Below are positions 11,271-21,753 of a stretch of 64,000 nucleotides of DNA, piece by piece. Position 1 is the stretch's first letter, and every line of letters starts with the position of its first letter. Source of the stretch: Phellopilus nigrolimitatus (Eukaryota; Basidiomycota; Agaricomycetes; Hymenochaetales; Hymenochaetaceae); contig JAJOHG010000003.1 in NCBI GenBank assembly GCA_021029095.1, forward strand, positions 1,240,001 to 1,304,000. The letters are read 5' to 3'. Position numbers and translations under genes: made by a program. The notes beneath the pieces were generated by a model. It did no database searches, had not been told where the DNA came from, and saw nothing but the letters and a program-made list of their open reading frames with translations.

Positions 11271-13450
11271 ATGCTTTTCAAAGCCCTCAATCTTGTGTTC
11301 TTGCTTGCAACAGCATTTTCAGCTCAAGGTCAAGGGCTTAGGGATGGGCGAGCTCACGGAAACATAGCACCGGCTCCGACCATACCAATCATTGATACTG
11401 AGGCCGACGTTCCAGTGACGAGCCGGAATGGTACCGAGTTGCCGCCCTATAACACTACGTACTATTTTGATCAACTCATTGACCATAACAATCCAAGTCT
11501 GGGCACCTTTAAGCAGCGCTATTGGCACACCTATGAATTTTATGAGCCCGGTGGTCCAATTATCCTGTTTACTCCCGGAGAGGCGAATGCTGCACGTAAG
11601 TTAGCTACCAATATTCTGACCCATCGAGTCCTAACGCCTTATTTTCGTATCCGAAAGCATATACTGGCTATCTTACCAATGTAACTATAAACGGCCTGGT
11701 TGCTCAGCAGCAAAACGGCTCCACGATTGTCCTAGAGCATCGTTTCTACGGGCTTTCCAACCCGTATGACAATTTGAGTGTGGCAAGTTTCAGAGTACAC
11801 ACAATTCAGCAGGCGATCAACGACCTCGTCTACTTCGCTCAGAACGTGAAGCTCCCTATGCCCGATGGTAGTGACGTGACTCCTGACAAGGCACCTTGGG
11901 TCCTCATTGGAGGAAGCTATAGCGGTAAATTTCTATCACAAATACAACGTATGATTCACTTCGAATGAGTAAAACTTCAGGTGCTTTAACTGCCTGGACG
12001 ATGGTCAAGTAAGTCATTTATGTGAATTAATCATGCTGTGCGTGGACGTATTTACCTTTTTAGCAAGCCAGACGTCTTCTTCACTGGCTACGCCTCATCG
12101 GCTGTGGTGGAGTCCATCACCGACTTCTGGCAATATTTTGACCCGATACGACAATTTATGCCTAAGAACTGCTCTGCGGACGTGCAAGCCGTCATCGCAT
12201 CTATAGACGCAACGTTTAGTAGCGGAACGCAAACGCAGATCGACACACTTAAGAACAATTTCGGCCTTGGATCTATGAGCCACCTTGATGATGTAGCTGG
12301 CGCTTGTAAAACTTCCTGTTTTTTTCGAAGCGATGTAATTTGGCGCTCTGATTATGCTTGGCGGTTTTCAGTGCGAAATAATCTTTGGGATTGGCAAAGT
12401 CTTTCGCCAACTTCTGGGCCAGGCGCGCAGTTCTTCGACTTCTGTGATGCTCTCGAGGTAAAAAACGGTGTCTCTGCCAATGAAAGCGGATGGGGAGTTG
12501 AACACGCTTTGACGGCGTGGGGAGCTTACTGGAATGCATCATACTATGAACTCGGTAAGCTTAGTTGTTCATTGTCATCTCTCCTTTTTTGTTGTGAGCT
12601 GACTTCTATACGCAGTTTGTGGCGACGAAGACGCTGAGTGCGTCTTTCTTCGTCTTTTATTTTATCATTTTATTGAATTCGATTAGAACCTGTTTAGGAA
12701 CTTACAATTCGACCCAAACGTACTGGACCAACACGACGTTTGTTGGCCCACTTCTAATATCCTTTATTTTGAATTGATTTACTTTCAATAACACTTATTC
12801 AATTTTAGCATCGACAATGCCGGACGATCATGGGAGTGGATAGTGTAGGACAGCCGAAAGACTTTCACAAGCGACTCGGATTAATGCTTCTTGCAGATGC
12901 AACGAGGTCGGGTTCTTCCAGGAAGGTGCTCCTATTGGGACGCCCACAGTAGTCACAAGGCTTGTTCAACCTGCTTATGATGAGGTTTGTATGATCAATA
13001 ATTCTGATATATTGTCATCGGAGATGATTGAAAACATTGCCTTTAAGCGTCAATGCACATACTGGTTCCCGGAGAAATTTAAAAATGCCACACCACCCGA
13101 CGTTGCAGCTACTAACAAAGCGTATGATGGCTGGGACCTCAATGTCAACCGCTTGTTCTTTGCCAACGGACAACGTGTGTATTCTTTGCTGAAGGTCTTC
13201 ACCGCTTCGAATACTGGCATTGATTTTTTTTTTCTATACATAAGGCGATCCATGGCGCGATGCGACCGTCTCCTCTGACTTTCACACGCGCCAGAGCACG
13301 AGCTCGCAGCCTATCGCTGTCGGCGATGGCTTCCACTGTTCCGATTTGAGCACGGCAGCTGGGAAAGTCGACACGACGATTCTTGCTGTCCAGGAAAAGG
13401 CGCTCGCCTTGATGAAGACCTGGCTCAGCACATGGAGTCCGACAAAGTGA
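11271..13450 (+). CDS. Secreted S28-family serine peptidase (Pro-X carboxypeptidase / prolyl endopeptidase type), copy A
   Basis: Eleven exons: 11271-11595, 11658-11924, 11981-12008, 12064-12305, 12372-12554, 12616-12637, 12687-12737, 12809-12844, 12897-12984, 13048-13174 and 13245-13450, giving 524 residues. The N-terminus is a signal peptide (MLFKALNLVFLLATAFSAQG). Family marks are the YYFDQLIDHNN block with RYWHTYEFYEPGGPI, LEHRFYG, the nucleophile elbow GGSYSG (Ser195), the charge-relay Asp in RDPWRD (Asp458) and His in DGFHCSD (His487). S28 covers lysosomal Pro-X carboxypeptidase, DPP7 and the acid prolyl endoprotease of Aspergillus niger. Several N-x-S/T sites fit secretion. Exon lengths 267, 28, 242, 22, 36, 88 and 127 are identical in copies B and C, which supports the model. 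The triad is complete, so the enzyme is probably active. Confidence 0.9.
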
Positions 13451-14132
13451 CGAGTGCGCCATGATGGCCCTATGAGCGGCCCGGCCGTGAATGCGTGGCT
13501 CGGAGCAGGCACTGTCGTAGTCTCATGTTCGGAGATAGAATGATATAATTGTATAGACCCGAAGGTTTATTGTATTTTTTTCTGGGTTAGCGCAGTGATC
13601 CTAGGGATGATGTACCCTGACGCGAGTTGACCGGCCCTGAAGCCATAACACGCGTTGTTTCGATGTGTTTGTGCGATATCGCAGGGACGCGACGGTCGTT
13701 ATAGCTACCGATAGCTTTCTCGAGTCCTTTCAACACCTCCGACCATAAATTCGCCTCCGTCAGAGAGCACACTAGGATTATTGCCGCCAACCTAAGCACT
13801 CAGTTTGGTCACTACTAATTTACTTTTCCATATTCCTGAGAAACGTTCCTCGGCAAACAACATAGTTTTAAAGCGACACGAAGAACTGCCAACAGACTCC
13901 ATCATGACTCGGGAGTGATTCTACTTGGTTTTTGCACCATTTCTGATGTGTGGAGATGTACTGTGCTTATAGATTTTTCAACTACAACAAACTTTGCAAT
14001 TTTGCTGTCTCGAATCTGGACAATCGGTGTCAGCTTGGACATCGCTTATATGATGATATCCTCCAGTCACAGGTTTGGGGCACAAATTTCAGACATGCAT
14101 CATTTGTCAGCGCTGCAATTCTACACATTTCG
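13451..14132. other. Spacer between convergent peptidase A and methyltransferase
   Basis: Holds the 3' ends of two convergent genes. ORFs in this stretch are short and lack recognisable domains. No repeat or RNA gene was seen. Confidence 0.4.
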
Positions 14133-15176
14133 TCAAGCTTTTCTACCACAAACAATGCGATATGCATAGTATTGCCCCTCTCCTTCTTCCCATTCCCTTT
14201 CAAGTTTCTTCAGCGACTCTTCGAATGCCTTCTCCGAACTGAATATTTCTGCCCTCAGGAAGGCCGGCTTCATGCCTCTAAGTGCGCCCAACGTATTCGC
14301 TGTACCAAGCTGTCCCGCTCTCCCTAACGCGCTTCCCGCAGGTGCGAGTTTCGTTTCCGTCGTGACATCGCTGAATCCCGCCTCTTTGAGCATCGTAGGC
14401 AGCCTTTCCCCACAATCTATCATGAGGCCTTTGATGCCGTAGATGTCTTTGCACAGCATCGCCCAGCGCTTGGCTTCTGGGCCTCCGTTGGCCCAGGACG
14501 GTAGATCCAGCTCGACGAACTGGGCGTGGGCACCTGGCTTCATGACCCTGAAGATTTGTGCCAGTGCAATAGGCCATTCGCTTGCTAAGATCCCGCCGAC
14601 GAGAAGACGCTGATTTACTAGATCAAAGTATTCTGTCCATTCGAGAGGAAGTTCCGTCATCGAACCAACAAGGAAGTGCACATTGGACGGATATGTGCTT
14701 GGAAATCCCTTGAGCGACACGTCGACTCCATGAAGATTGACTCCGTTTGGTACCTCCTTGGAGAGGTCCAAAAGCCATGCGCCTACGGTATGATATTAAA
14801 ACTTTCGCTTGAAACTTGAGTGCTCCCGCTTGCTCACCTGAGCCAGTTCCAGCATCAAGAACACATCCATTGGGCCCGAGTCGAACGGACTCGTCGATGA
14901 TGAGTCTGCCATCGCACACTATCTCCCTCAAGTATTCGTGCTGGCTACCCAGTCTTCACGCTCGATCAGTCCCATGTATCTTCGTGGATAAGTCATTCGC
15001 ACTCACCTCGCCAATTCTGACTGCTCTCTAGATAATACATAGTTACCGTCAGCATCTCGATTGTCGTTCGTCATTTCCAGATCCTCAGTGCCTGGATGTG
15101 AGGTTCGTTGTTGTCTGAGGAGTGAGTTTTCTTCAAGCTGCGGCAAGATGGCTCTCACGGATTCTATCTTGTTCAT
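14133..15176 (-). CDS. Class I SAM-dependent methyltransferase, fungal LaeA/UMTA-like group
   Basis: Three exons, 15007-15176, 14838-14944 and 14133-14782, give 308 residues starting MNKIESVRAILPQ. Residues 85-93 plus flank form motif I (VLDAGTGSGAW) that binds S-adenosylmethionine. It is preceded by the QHEYLREIVCDGRLI helix, typical of the fungal UMTA/LaeA group, in which a YxLxxxxxExxRLxxQH segment precedes the Rossmann fold. Later come motif-II-like LHGVDVSLKGFP, the FDLVNQRLLVGG segment (motif IV/post-II) and FRVMKPGAHAQFVELDLPSW (motif VI). A predicted lid follows around YGIKGLMIDCGERLPTMLKEAGF. Relatives act on small molecules or in regulation of secondary metabolism; the substrate cannot be read from sequence. 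The gene converges with peptidase A, and no biosynthetic cluster surrounds it. Confidence 0.8.
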
Positions 15177-16378
15177 CGTGATTCAAATCAAATTGTCCAA
15201 AACTTTTGATGCTTTCCTTTTACACTGTTCAAATCAAGTTAAACGATTATTTACACCACTGTTAAGGTCTTTGCATTAATTTAGAAGAGGGTACGTGCCT
15301 CCGGATTTTTTGAATAAATAAATAACGTTATAAAAATGACAAGCAAGGGCCAATACATTCGTCTGTATTTACATTCGAACCAGTCTAGGTTCGACTTCTA
15401 ATGCCGAAATAGGTACAAGTTGATCTGCCTTCTTTAATGGCATGGGGATCACGCAACTGAGATACTCTACCAGACGGCTGATTCGAAGTACATGTACGTT
15501 CAAGCATTACACAAAGCTAGACCAGCACTCGAGTCGAGTCAAGCCGAAGTCGTCAACTCGAGTCCGCTCGTAAAAGTACGAAGCTCGCACATACCGTCCC
15601 AAAGCTCGAGTCAGGCTTCGAGAATTCACCTGAGGAGGCTGAATCTAAAGGGCTTGCTCGGTTGCCCAGTGTGCAGAAGTTTGGTAGGTTCCAGGCCAAG
15701 CTTCTAGCTCCTTCCATATGGCACAAAGAAGTGAATCCATTCTGATTAGAGCATTTCTTCTCCAGACCACGACCATGAGTCGAATCTCAGTATATAAAGC
15801 ACCTTGTGGAGTGCCTAGCGCGCAAATCTAGATTCAGATCTCTCATTAGCGCAGATCCACCACATGCACTAAGCGGGATTTTAAGCTCGTTGGCAACACC
15901 AAAAATAGATCATCAGGGTGAGCAGAAATGAAAGGGAAAGAAACCTGGCAAACTTCAGTGTAAAAGTTAAAGAATGTGAGTAAAACCGCTACAAAACTTC
16001 AGCTTATATGCTAGCTACATACCAACCTACCCGATTTGTTCGTACCCCCGAAACAGTTTCTGCACGTTCGCCGAAATCCCAAGAGACGATAGAACATTAG
16101 GCCCCGATTCGGAATCGGCCACAGGAGACAAAAACCCTCCGGTTTGAGCTGATTGGCTGATGTGTACCTTCTACCTCTAGCCGAGCATCGAGGAGCGGAG
16201 TCTCAGACCATCGGAAGATATTGCTCCATCTGCAATTTTAAAAAAATATAGAGACACTAGAAAATGCAACGATGTTTAACGCCTCCTCTGCCGCCGTCTC
16301 CTCAGGCCACCCCACGCTCCGCCAACAGTCTCGTTTTCCTTGCCCTCGCCCGCCCCGGCATCAGTGCACACGCTCCGT
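15177..16378. other. Upstream region of RAX1-like gene A; left edge of duplication unit 1
   Basis: From about 15750 onward this sequence is clearly related to the stretch from about 21110 (shared blocks CATTTCTTCT, GTCGAATCTCAGTAT, AAGGCACCTTG/AAGCACCTTG, CAGATCTCTC, and later GCCGAGCATCGAGG and GGCGGAGTCTCAGA). It is thus the leftmost part of the first duplication unit. The first 500 bases have no match that I can see. No gene is evident. Confidence 0.5.
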
Positions 16379-18538
16379 ATGGCTCTGCACGCTCCTCTTC
16401 GGCGTCAGTTGCGCCGCGTTTCCAGGCAGTCCAATCCGAGAAGCGAGTCGCAGTCGTTTGTGAGTCTCAACACGGAAGGCTCGCCTCCATCTACATACGT
16501 CGCGCATCTCTGGCGATGGGCTGCCGACGCGAACCGCTCGAGGCTCTCCGACATAACCCTTGCGCATGTGCTCTCGGGCAACACCGCCCCTCCCATCTCG
16601 TTAGTCTGTTTCGCTTCGCCTTGCTCGCTCAGTTTGACATACCACTCGGATAATATAGACTTTCTGACTTTGAAGCATTTCTCGCGTTTTGCGTATGTCT
16701 CCACTATTTAATCTTTTACCTTATATTTGACAGGCGCTGATTACTTCCGGGATCGGCATGCTTGTCTTTACAGGACATATCTCTCGAGAACTTGCAGTTT
16801 ATCGTATGGTTTCAAGATTATCGAGCTCGGTATGACGCTCTTCCGCCAGATGTGCAAGCGCAATCTCCACCTTTGGCTCGTTCGGAACTTCAGGACGAGG
16901 GCTCAAATGTTTCGCACTCAGTCGTGTCAAAGAGCAGCCATGCTACTTCCGAATCGTCGGGTCCGAAAGCAAATGTAGAATATAAAGAACACGTTCAATT
17001 GGGGAACAGCCAGGGCGGGTCGGGATCAGAGACGCATGTCCATACGCTCGGACGCTTAGTGAATGCCGCTCAAGAGTTTTCCCCGTCTGCTCTTAATCTC
17101 AGAACGTCTAGCTTAGACTATCCGCCGCCGCAGGCAGCTTCTGTCACCAGGAATATTGAGGGCGTCGATTTTGTGCAGGAGCTCGATTTGCAGTCGTTCG
17201 ATTTGTACGGGGCCATTAGTCCGCACTCTTCCGCCACGTTATCGTTCGCTCCGAGCGAATTATCTCCCCGCCCGCTTCTCCTCTCTTCCAGGTTGGACTG
17301 CGCGCCATTCTCGCGCCAGCAGCAACCAATGTACCCGAACGCGCAGCCGTTCCGCACGGAGGTTCAGAACATTTTGGCGACGTTCTTCGTCCCGGGAGCG
17401 AAGAAGGAGCTGCTATTGAGCTCAGAGATGCGCAATCACGCGATTACAGAGTCAGGACGGACTACACATCCGGATGTGGTCCGTTTACGTTCTTTCTCTT
17501 TCTCGCTGTACGAGGTTTTCATGTCTCTTTTTCTTCCCCGACAGTTCCTCCCGGCTTATGAAAGTGTTTATGAGCTTACCGAGTCTGTTTCACTCTCCCG
17601 ATTCCTTATAAACGCTTCGACGAACATCAACAGGCCGAGACAACTGTTCGCGTGCGTCTGGTTCCTTCATAATGCTTCCTCCTTTCGCCGCTCTTTCGTT
17701 CAGGCTTGCTTATTTACATCTAGGTACTTCCTCGCACTGCTCACGTTCCTCGGGGGCCTCGCTCTTGCATTATGGTTTATTCTGTCCCCAGCGCATAGTC
17801 TGCGCGTCCCGGCCCAGTCCCACCGCGCATGGAGACTCTTTAGTGTTCCCCTCTTCCTTTCATCGGGCATGCTGTGGTATAAGGGGTTTCGAGGGTGAGT
17901 TATACTTTGGTCTTGTTAGAATGTATTTTGAATGCCGTCCGAAAACTTCAAAGATTATGTCCGCTGGTTTGGTTTTGCTCGTCTACCCAATTGCGTGCAT
18001 GGGAACTCGAACGGATGGGAGATGACGAGGAAGCTCAGGCGTATTGTGCCACGCTTGCTCCGAGCAAGAAGGTAGAAAACACCGACGGCCTTCCGCTGAC
18101 GCCTGTCAGCACGGTCTCGCCGATCTCCTGCACGCCTCTGAACTCCCGCATCGCGCCCTTCCTCGGTGAGGATGTACCGGTCAATAACAGTCCGCCTGCT
18201 GCGTTATTCTCGACCGTTTCCGCCGCCTCAGGGTCGGGAATAGAATCGGAAAACAGCCGCTCGAAGGGCAAGGACTTCGTACATGTCCCTTCCCGTGCGC
18301 GGAACGGGTTCCACCGTCCACCGATCTTCGGTCCGGAACGCGTCATTGAAGATGCGCGCATACGTGCTGTGCACACGCATTTGTTTCTTGAGCTCATGAG
18401 GTTCGGGTTGTTTTGGGCTGCTGTGAGCTATTCATGCCTTTCATCTATTTTTCCTTTGCCGCTTGTGTTGACTGGTGTTCATTGTTGCAGGTGTTTACGG
18501 CAATCGTCGTAAGCGTGCCAAGCGGGCATGTGCATTGA
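16379..18538 (+). CDS. RAX1-like RGS-domain protein with C-terminal transmembrane segments, copy A
   Basis: Seven exons: 16379-16599, 16659-16692, 16774-17478, 17545-17651, 17724-17894, 17954-18422 and 18491-18538, giving 584 residues. The RGS fold is in two pieces. Its start, SLSDFEAFLAFC then DISLENLQFIVWFQDYRARY, lies at about residues 74-105; its end, FRTEVQNILATFFV to FLPAYESVYELTESVSLSRF and NINRPRQLF, at about 278-355. Between them sits a ~170-residue Ser/Pro-rich insertion. Hydrophobic segments follow at about 357-380, 396-412 and 556-578. RGS plus C-terminal membrane spans is the architecture of yeast Rax1, a bud-site and polarity landmark factor; other fungal membrane-bound RGS proteins are possible. 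The start at 16379 is chosen because MAL(H/Y)AP is shared with copy B. An upstream in-frame ATG at 16340 is possible. Confidence 0.75.
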
Positions 18539-20204
18539 CCAATACCGTTCTCTCATTAACTCGATAATAGCGAGCCACAAGCAATTCCCGGAACCATAAT
18601 GTATGACGACGTCCCGTAGGAAATATGGGTCACGACTAGGATGTTTGAACGACCGAGATGACCGAGCAAAGTCGGTCCGAAGACCTTCGCCGAGCTCTCG
18701 ATATCCGGACGAAGGTCCGATCCTCCTTTCCAGACCGAAATCTCTGCTTTTGCGTCTAAAAAGACCCTGAACAGAGTCTTCTATCTCTATGGTAGTATAT
18801 GCCGAAAACAAAATCTAATCTTTACATATGTAACGACTTCGAAACAGGGTCTTCGCTAACAACGTCGACCTTGTTACACATGCCTTGTAATGATTATGTT
18901 CTTCCTAGCCCAGAATCCGCGTTACGGTCTAGAAAACCTATCTTAGCCGGGTTCCAGCAGAGATCTATCTACCTGAGTCAGACTCTTGCGGGAAGTCATC
19001 CAATAATTCATCACCTAAAAGTAGAACTACGCACTTTTAATAAAACCGCCTGCTCTTCTCGTACTTCACTTTTCACTAATCGCGCTTGTGAATGTACTAC
19101 TGACGTTGCTTTATCGTCACCAATAAGCTCATTTACGTACATCTCTGTTCCCGCGAATAATTTCAGTCCACACATATAATATAGTTTCGAAATACGTCAC
19201 GAGGGAAGAATAAAGCAGACCACATAGATGACACGCTCAGCAGACCCGAAAACAAGCTTGAAGGAGCTACGGCCCGACGTCCAAAGATCTTGACTACATA
19301 TCAAATCAGGGAGAATACCAATGTGATGGAAAGCGACTAAAGAATACGTCTAACTAGGTACCTCTGATCGTGATCCCCTTGCTTCGTATACAATGAATCG
19401 ACTCGGAAGCAAGATGGGAGTTTATCCAACCTCCAGGTGTGATGCGAACTTGACCTTTTCAGAAGCACATACTAAGACCTTCGACAAAAACGCCCATGCT
19501 TGACCAGCTTTCACTGCAAACCTGGCCTTTCTGAAACTGCACAATTAGCTCGCCAGCGTGTACATCTGACGCAGTCGCATATAATTTAAGTAACCGTATT
19601 AATCACTTTACGAAGTGGATGTTTTGCTTATAGGAGCTTAGACTAATAGCTGTCTCTAAGAAGCTAGCAAGCATCGGAAGTTGACCCGATCAGGTAGAAG
19701 AAGCGGTAGTACACTACGTTGTCCGGAATCTATAACTTTAAGTGGTCCTGGGCGCTACTCAAGGAAAGACCAAATCGTTTGTTCCGCGTAGTTCCGCTTG
19801 AGCGCAGGAGCCGAATATTTATTGTTAGCGCATTCTGAAGTCGAGCCACATGTGAGCCAAATCCGGCAAATTCCATCACATTTGAAGTCCATCCACCACA
19901 GCGACGATCATGCCAGCAAGTCAGAAGTACAGCAAAAATTGTCAAGATGTACAAAGCAAATGTGGTCGAGGTATCCAATATAGATAAAAACCGGATTAGT
20001 CGACTGGTCCGTCGCCTCTGCTGGTTTAGTCATAAGAACTTCAAGTGATATTGATCCTTGCGAAATCCGGGATTCATATGAACTAGGGTTCCGAACGATT
20101 GAGCCTCAGTTCATATGTCTTTTTTTGAACGTTCTGTATAATCACTGGATTCACATAGATAAGTATTTTACTAGATGGTTAATAAGAAAGAAAAGCAAAG
20201 CTCC
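18539..20204. other. Spacer in duplication unit 1, homologous to 23867-25031
   Basis: No gene is seen. Several blocks resemble the unit 2 spacer: TGTACTACT(G/A)ACGTTGC near 19095 and 24020, and the ACTAAGAC(C/T)TTC(G/A)AC(A)AAAA stretch near 19470 and 24480. The part next to 20204 should be where the missing C-terminal exons of the decayed peptidase once lay, but I cannot recognise exon sequence there. Confidence 0.5.
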
Positions 20205-20845
20205 TTACCCCATAGCTTCTGCCGGTCAGAACCAGGGGGTCTTGTCAGAACCCATTCGGTATTGGCAGCTCGACGTTCTGCGCAAAGTATTCTAGATCAT
20301 CGATGCTCTGCTGTATCGTCGACACTTCCAGACTCGAACCGCTAAGGTCGCTGTGTGGATTTAGATTCTCCGAAAAAGCGATGTTCAATAGGCGACCGAC
20401 GCGTCCTGTTGCTGCTGCGCGATCTCTCCACGAAAGGTCTGGTTCGTAAGGTGTTCGGTAAAGCCTATGTATGCAGACTTGCAGGATCAGAGAGAAAAGA
20501 AAGGCGCTTGTAGGAATACTGGCGGAAAGAACAGAACGGTAGGCCCCCCAGAACCCATATCGTTTATATATGTAGGTGTGCCAGTAGCGCTTCTGGAAGG
20601 TAACGAGGCCAGGGTTGGTATGATCGATGAGCTGGTCGAAATAATCCACCGTATCGTAGGATGCCAGCGTCGTCGTCCTGTCGCTGTGCGTCACCATTGC
20701 CGAGTCATCGAGCTCCACGTAATGCATGGTGAACCGCGGAGACGTGGGCCCGTGAGCTCTAGATCTGCTATCGCGCCTAAGAGTCTGGGCGGAGGCAGCG
20801 GCTATTAGCAGAACCTAGAGCCAGGTAAAGAAGCGCAAAAGCCAT
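20205..20845 (-). pseudogene. Decayed S28 peptidase (N-terminal stump of a copy of S28 B)
   Basis: This segment follows S28 B from its ATG (20845-20843) through the end of exon 2 and then stops. Recognisable blocks are YYFDQLIDHTNPGL (here DYFDQLIDHTNPGL), FQKRYWHTY, the SSLEVSTIQQSIDDLEYFAQNVELP stretch and the nucleophile region. Lesions visible directly: a frame slip inside the signal peptide; loss of frame just after RYWHTY, with the PGGPI strand gone; a stop after PNGF; and a Gly-to-Arg change in the nucleophile elbow (GGSYG to GRSYG). Exons 3-11 with the catalytic Asp and His are absent. The promoter box of the family is still present at 20937-20960. It cannot make an active enzyme. Confidence 0.85.
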
Positions 20846-20936
20846 CGCTCGTGCCTTTCACGAGAAGCAAGCCAGTCATGCCGCTTTGCGGCCCAGTCTA
20901 TTTCATGTCTGATTTTATGAAGCATCGTTTGATGTG

Positions 20937-20960
20937 GCATGCGGGCACGGGTGTGATAGG
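20937..20960 (-). promoter_or_regulatory. S28 family promoter box upstream of the pseudogene
   Basis: Read on the minus strand this is CCTATCACACCCGTGCCCGC followed by ATGC. It matches the box upstream of S28 B (27400-27423) at all but one position and the box of S28 C (43766-43788) at most positions. It lies about 90 bases upstream of the pseudogene start. The function is inferred only from conservation. Confidence 0.5.
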
Positions 20961-21753
20961 CGTCGGGCGCATGGGAGCCAGGAGCGAGACATGAACGCAG
21001 AAAACCTTCGCAGTGCTAGCAAGTATAGTCTTCAGAATACCCGTCAGCAAAGAAATACGGCCGTATCGACCGTTCAGGCGGTAAGATCTTTTACGAAGGT
21101 TACATCAAAGCATTTCTTCTGGAGCCTACGGCCATGCGTCGAATCTCAGTATGTAAGGCACCTTGTACGTTGAATGGTTAGCACGCATGGACAAAATTTA
21201 GTTTCAGATCTCTCCATATAGCGTCAGAGCTACCACATATACTTAGCGGGAGTTTAAGTTTTTCGGTGTCTTGTAGTGCTTGGCGCCCGGATAAAATTCG
21301 TCAAATCGAGCAGAAAAGAATGGGAAAAAACCTGGCGAACTTCAGCTCAATGATAGTTAGACTGTGAATATAAACCGCTGCAATTGAAGTCTTGAAGTCC
21401 AGTTTCATTAAAATTGAGGTACTTGGACGATTGAATACTAGCCGATATTTTCGGATGCCGACATCGAAGTCAGCCACAGGTGGAAAAAAACTTCCGGCTC
21501 GAGCTCATTGGTTGGCGTTTGCCTTCTACCAATCATAGCCGAGCATCGAGGGGCGGAGTCTCAGAGCGGAGTCTCAGATCTTCGGAAGATACTGCATCTG
21601 CATCTGCATCTGCACACAATATATACAGACACTAGAAAATGCGACGATGTTTTACGCCTCCTCTGACATCGTCTCCGCACGCCACGCCACGCTCCGCCAA
21701 CAGTCTCGTTTCCCCTGCCCTCGCCCGCCCCGACATCAGTGCACACGCTCCGT
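20961..21753. other. Junction of the two duplication units and upstream region of RAX1-like gene B
   Basis: Contains the intact counterpart of the transposon insertion site (AGTCTTCAGAA at 21027-21037). Next is a copy of the CGTCAGCAAAG...AATACGGCCG motif at about 21042-21062, also found at 35019 and 36200. From about 21110 begins unit 2 sequence related to 15750 onward. No gene was seen. Confidence 0.5.

Larger units (their letters stand above)
15750..21085. repeat. Tandem segmental duplication, unit 1 (decayed partner)
   Basis: Unit 1 runs from about 15750 to 21085. It contains the RAX1-like gene A (plus), a ~1.4-kb spacer and a truncated S28 pseudogene (minus). The same order and orientation recur in unit 2, which begins at about 21110. 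Homology includes non-coding spacers: for example the motif around ATACTAAGAC(C/T)TTC at 19469 and 24480, and the S28 promoter box at 20937 and 27400. Start codons of the two RAX1-like genes are 5,375 bases apart. Edges are approximate because I compared by eye. Confidence 0.75.

Noticed and set aside
15355..15475. A possible minus-strand tRNA (GGTAGAGTATCTCAGTTGCG followed later by GGTTCGA)
   Set aside because: A D-arm-like and a TTCGA stretch are present, but I could not fold a 7-bp acceptor stem, an anticodon arm of 5+7+5 and a T-arm at proper spacing.
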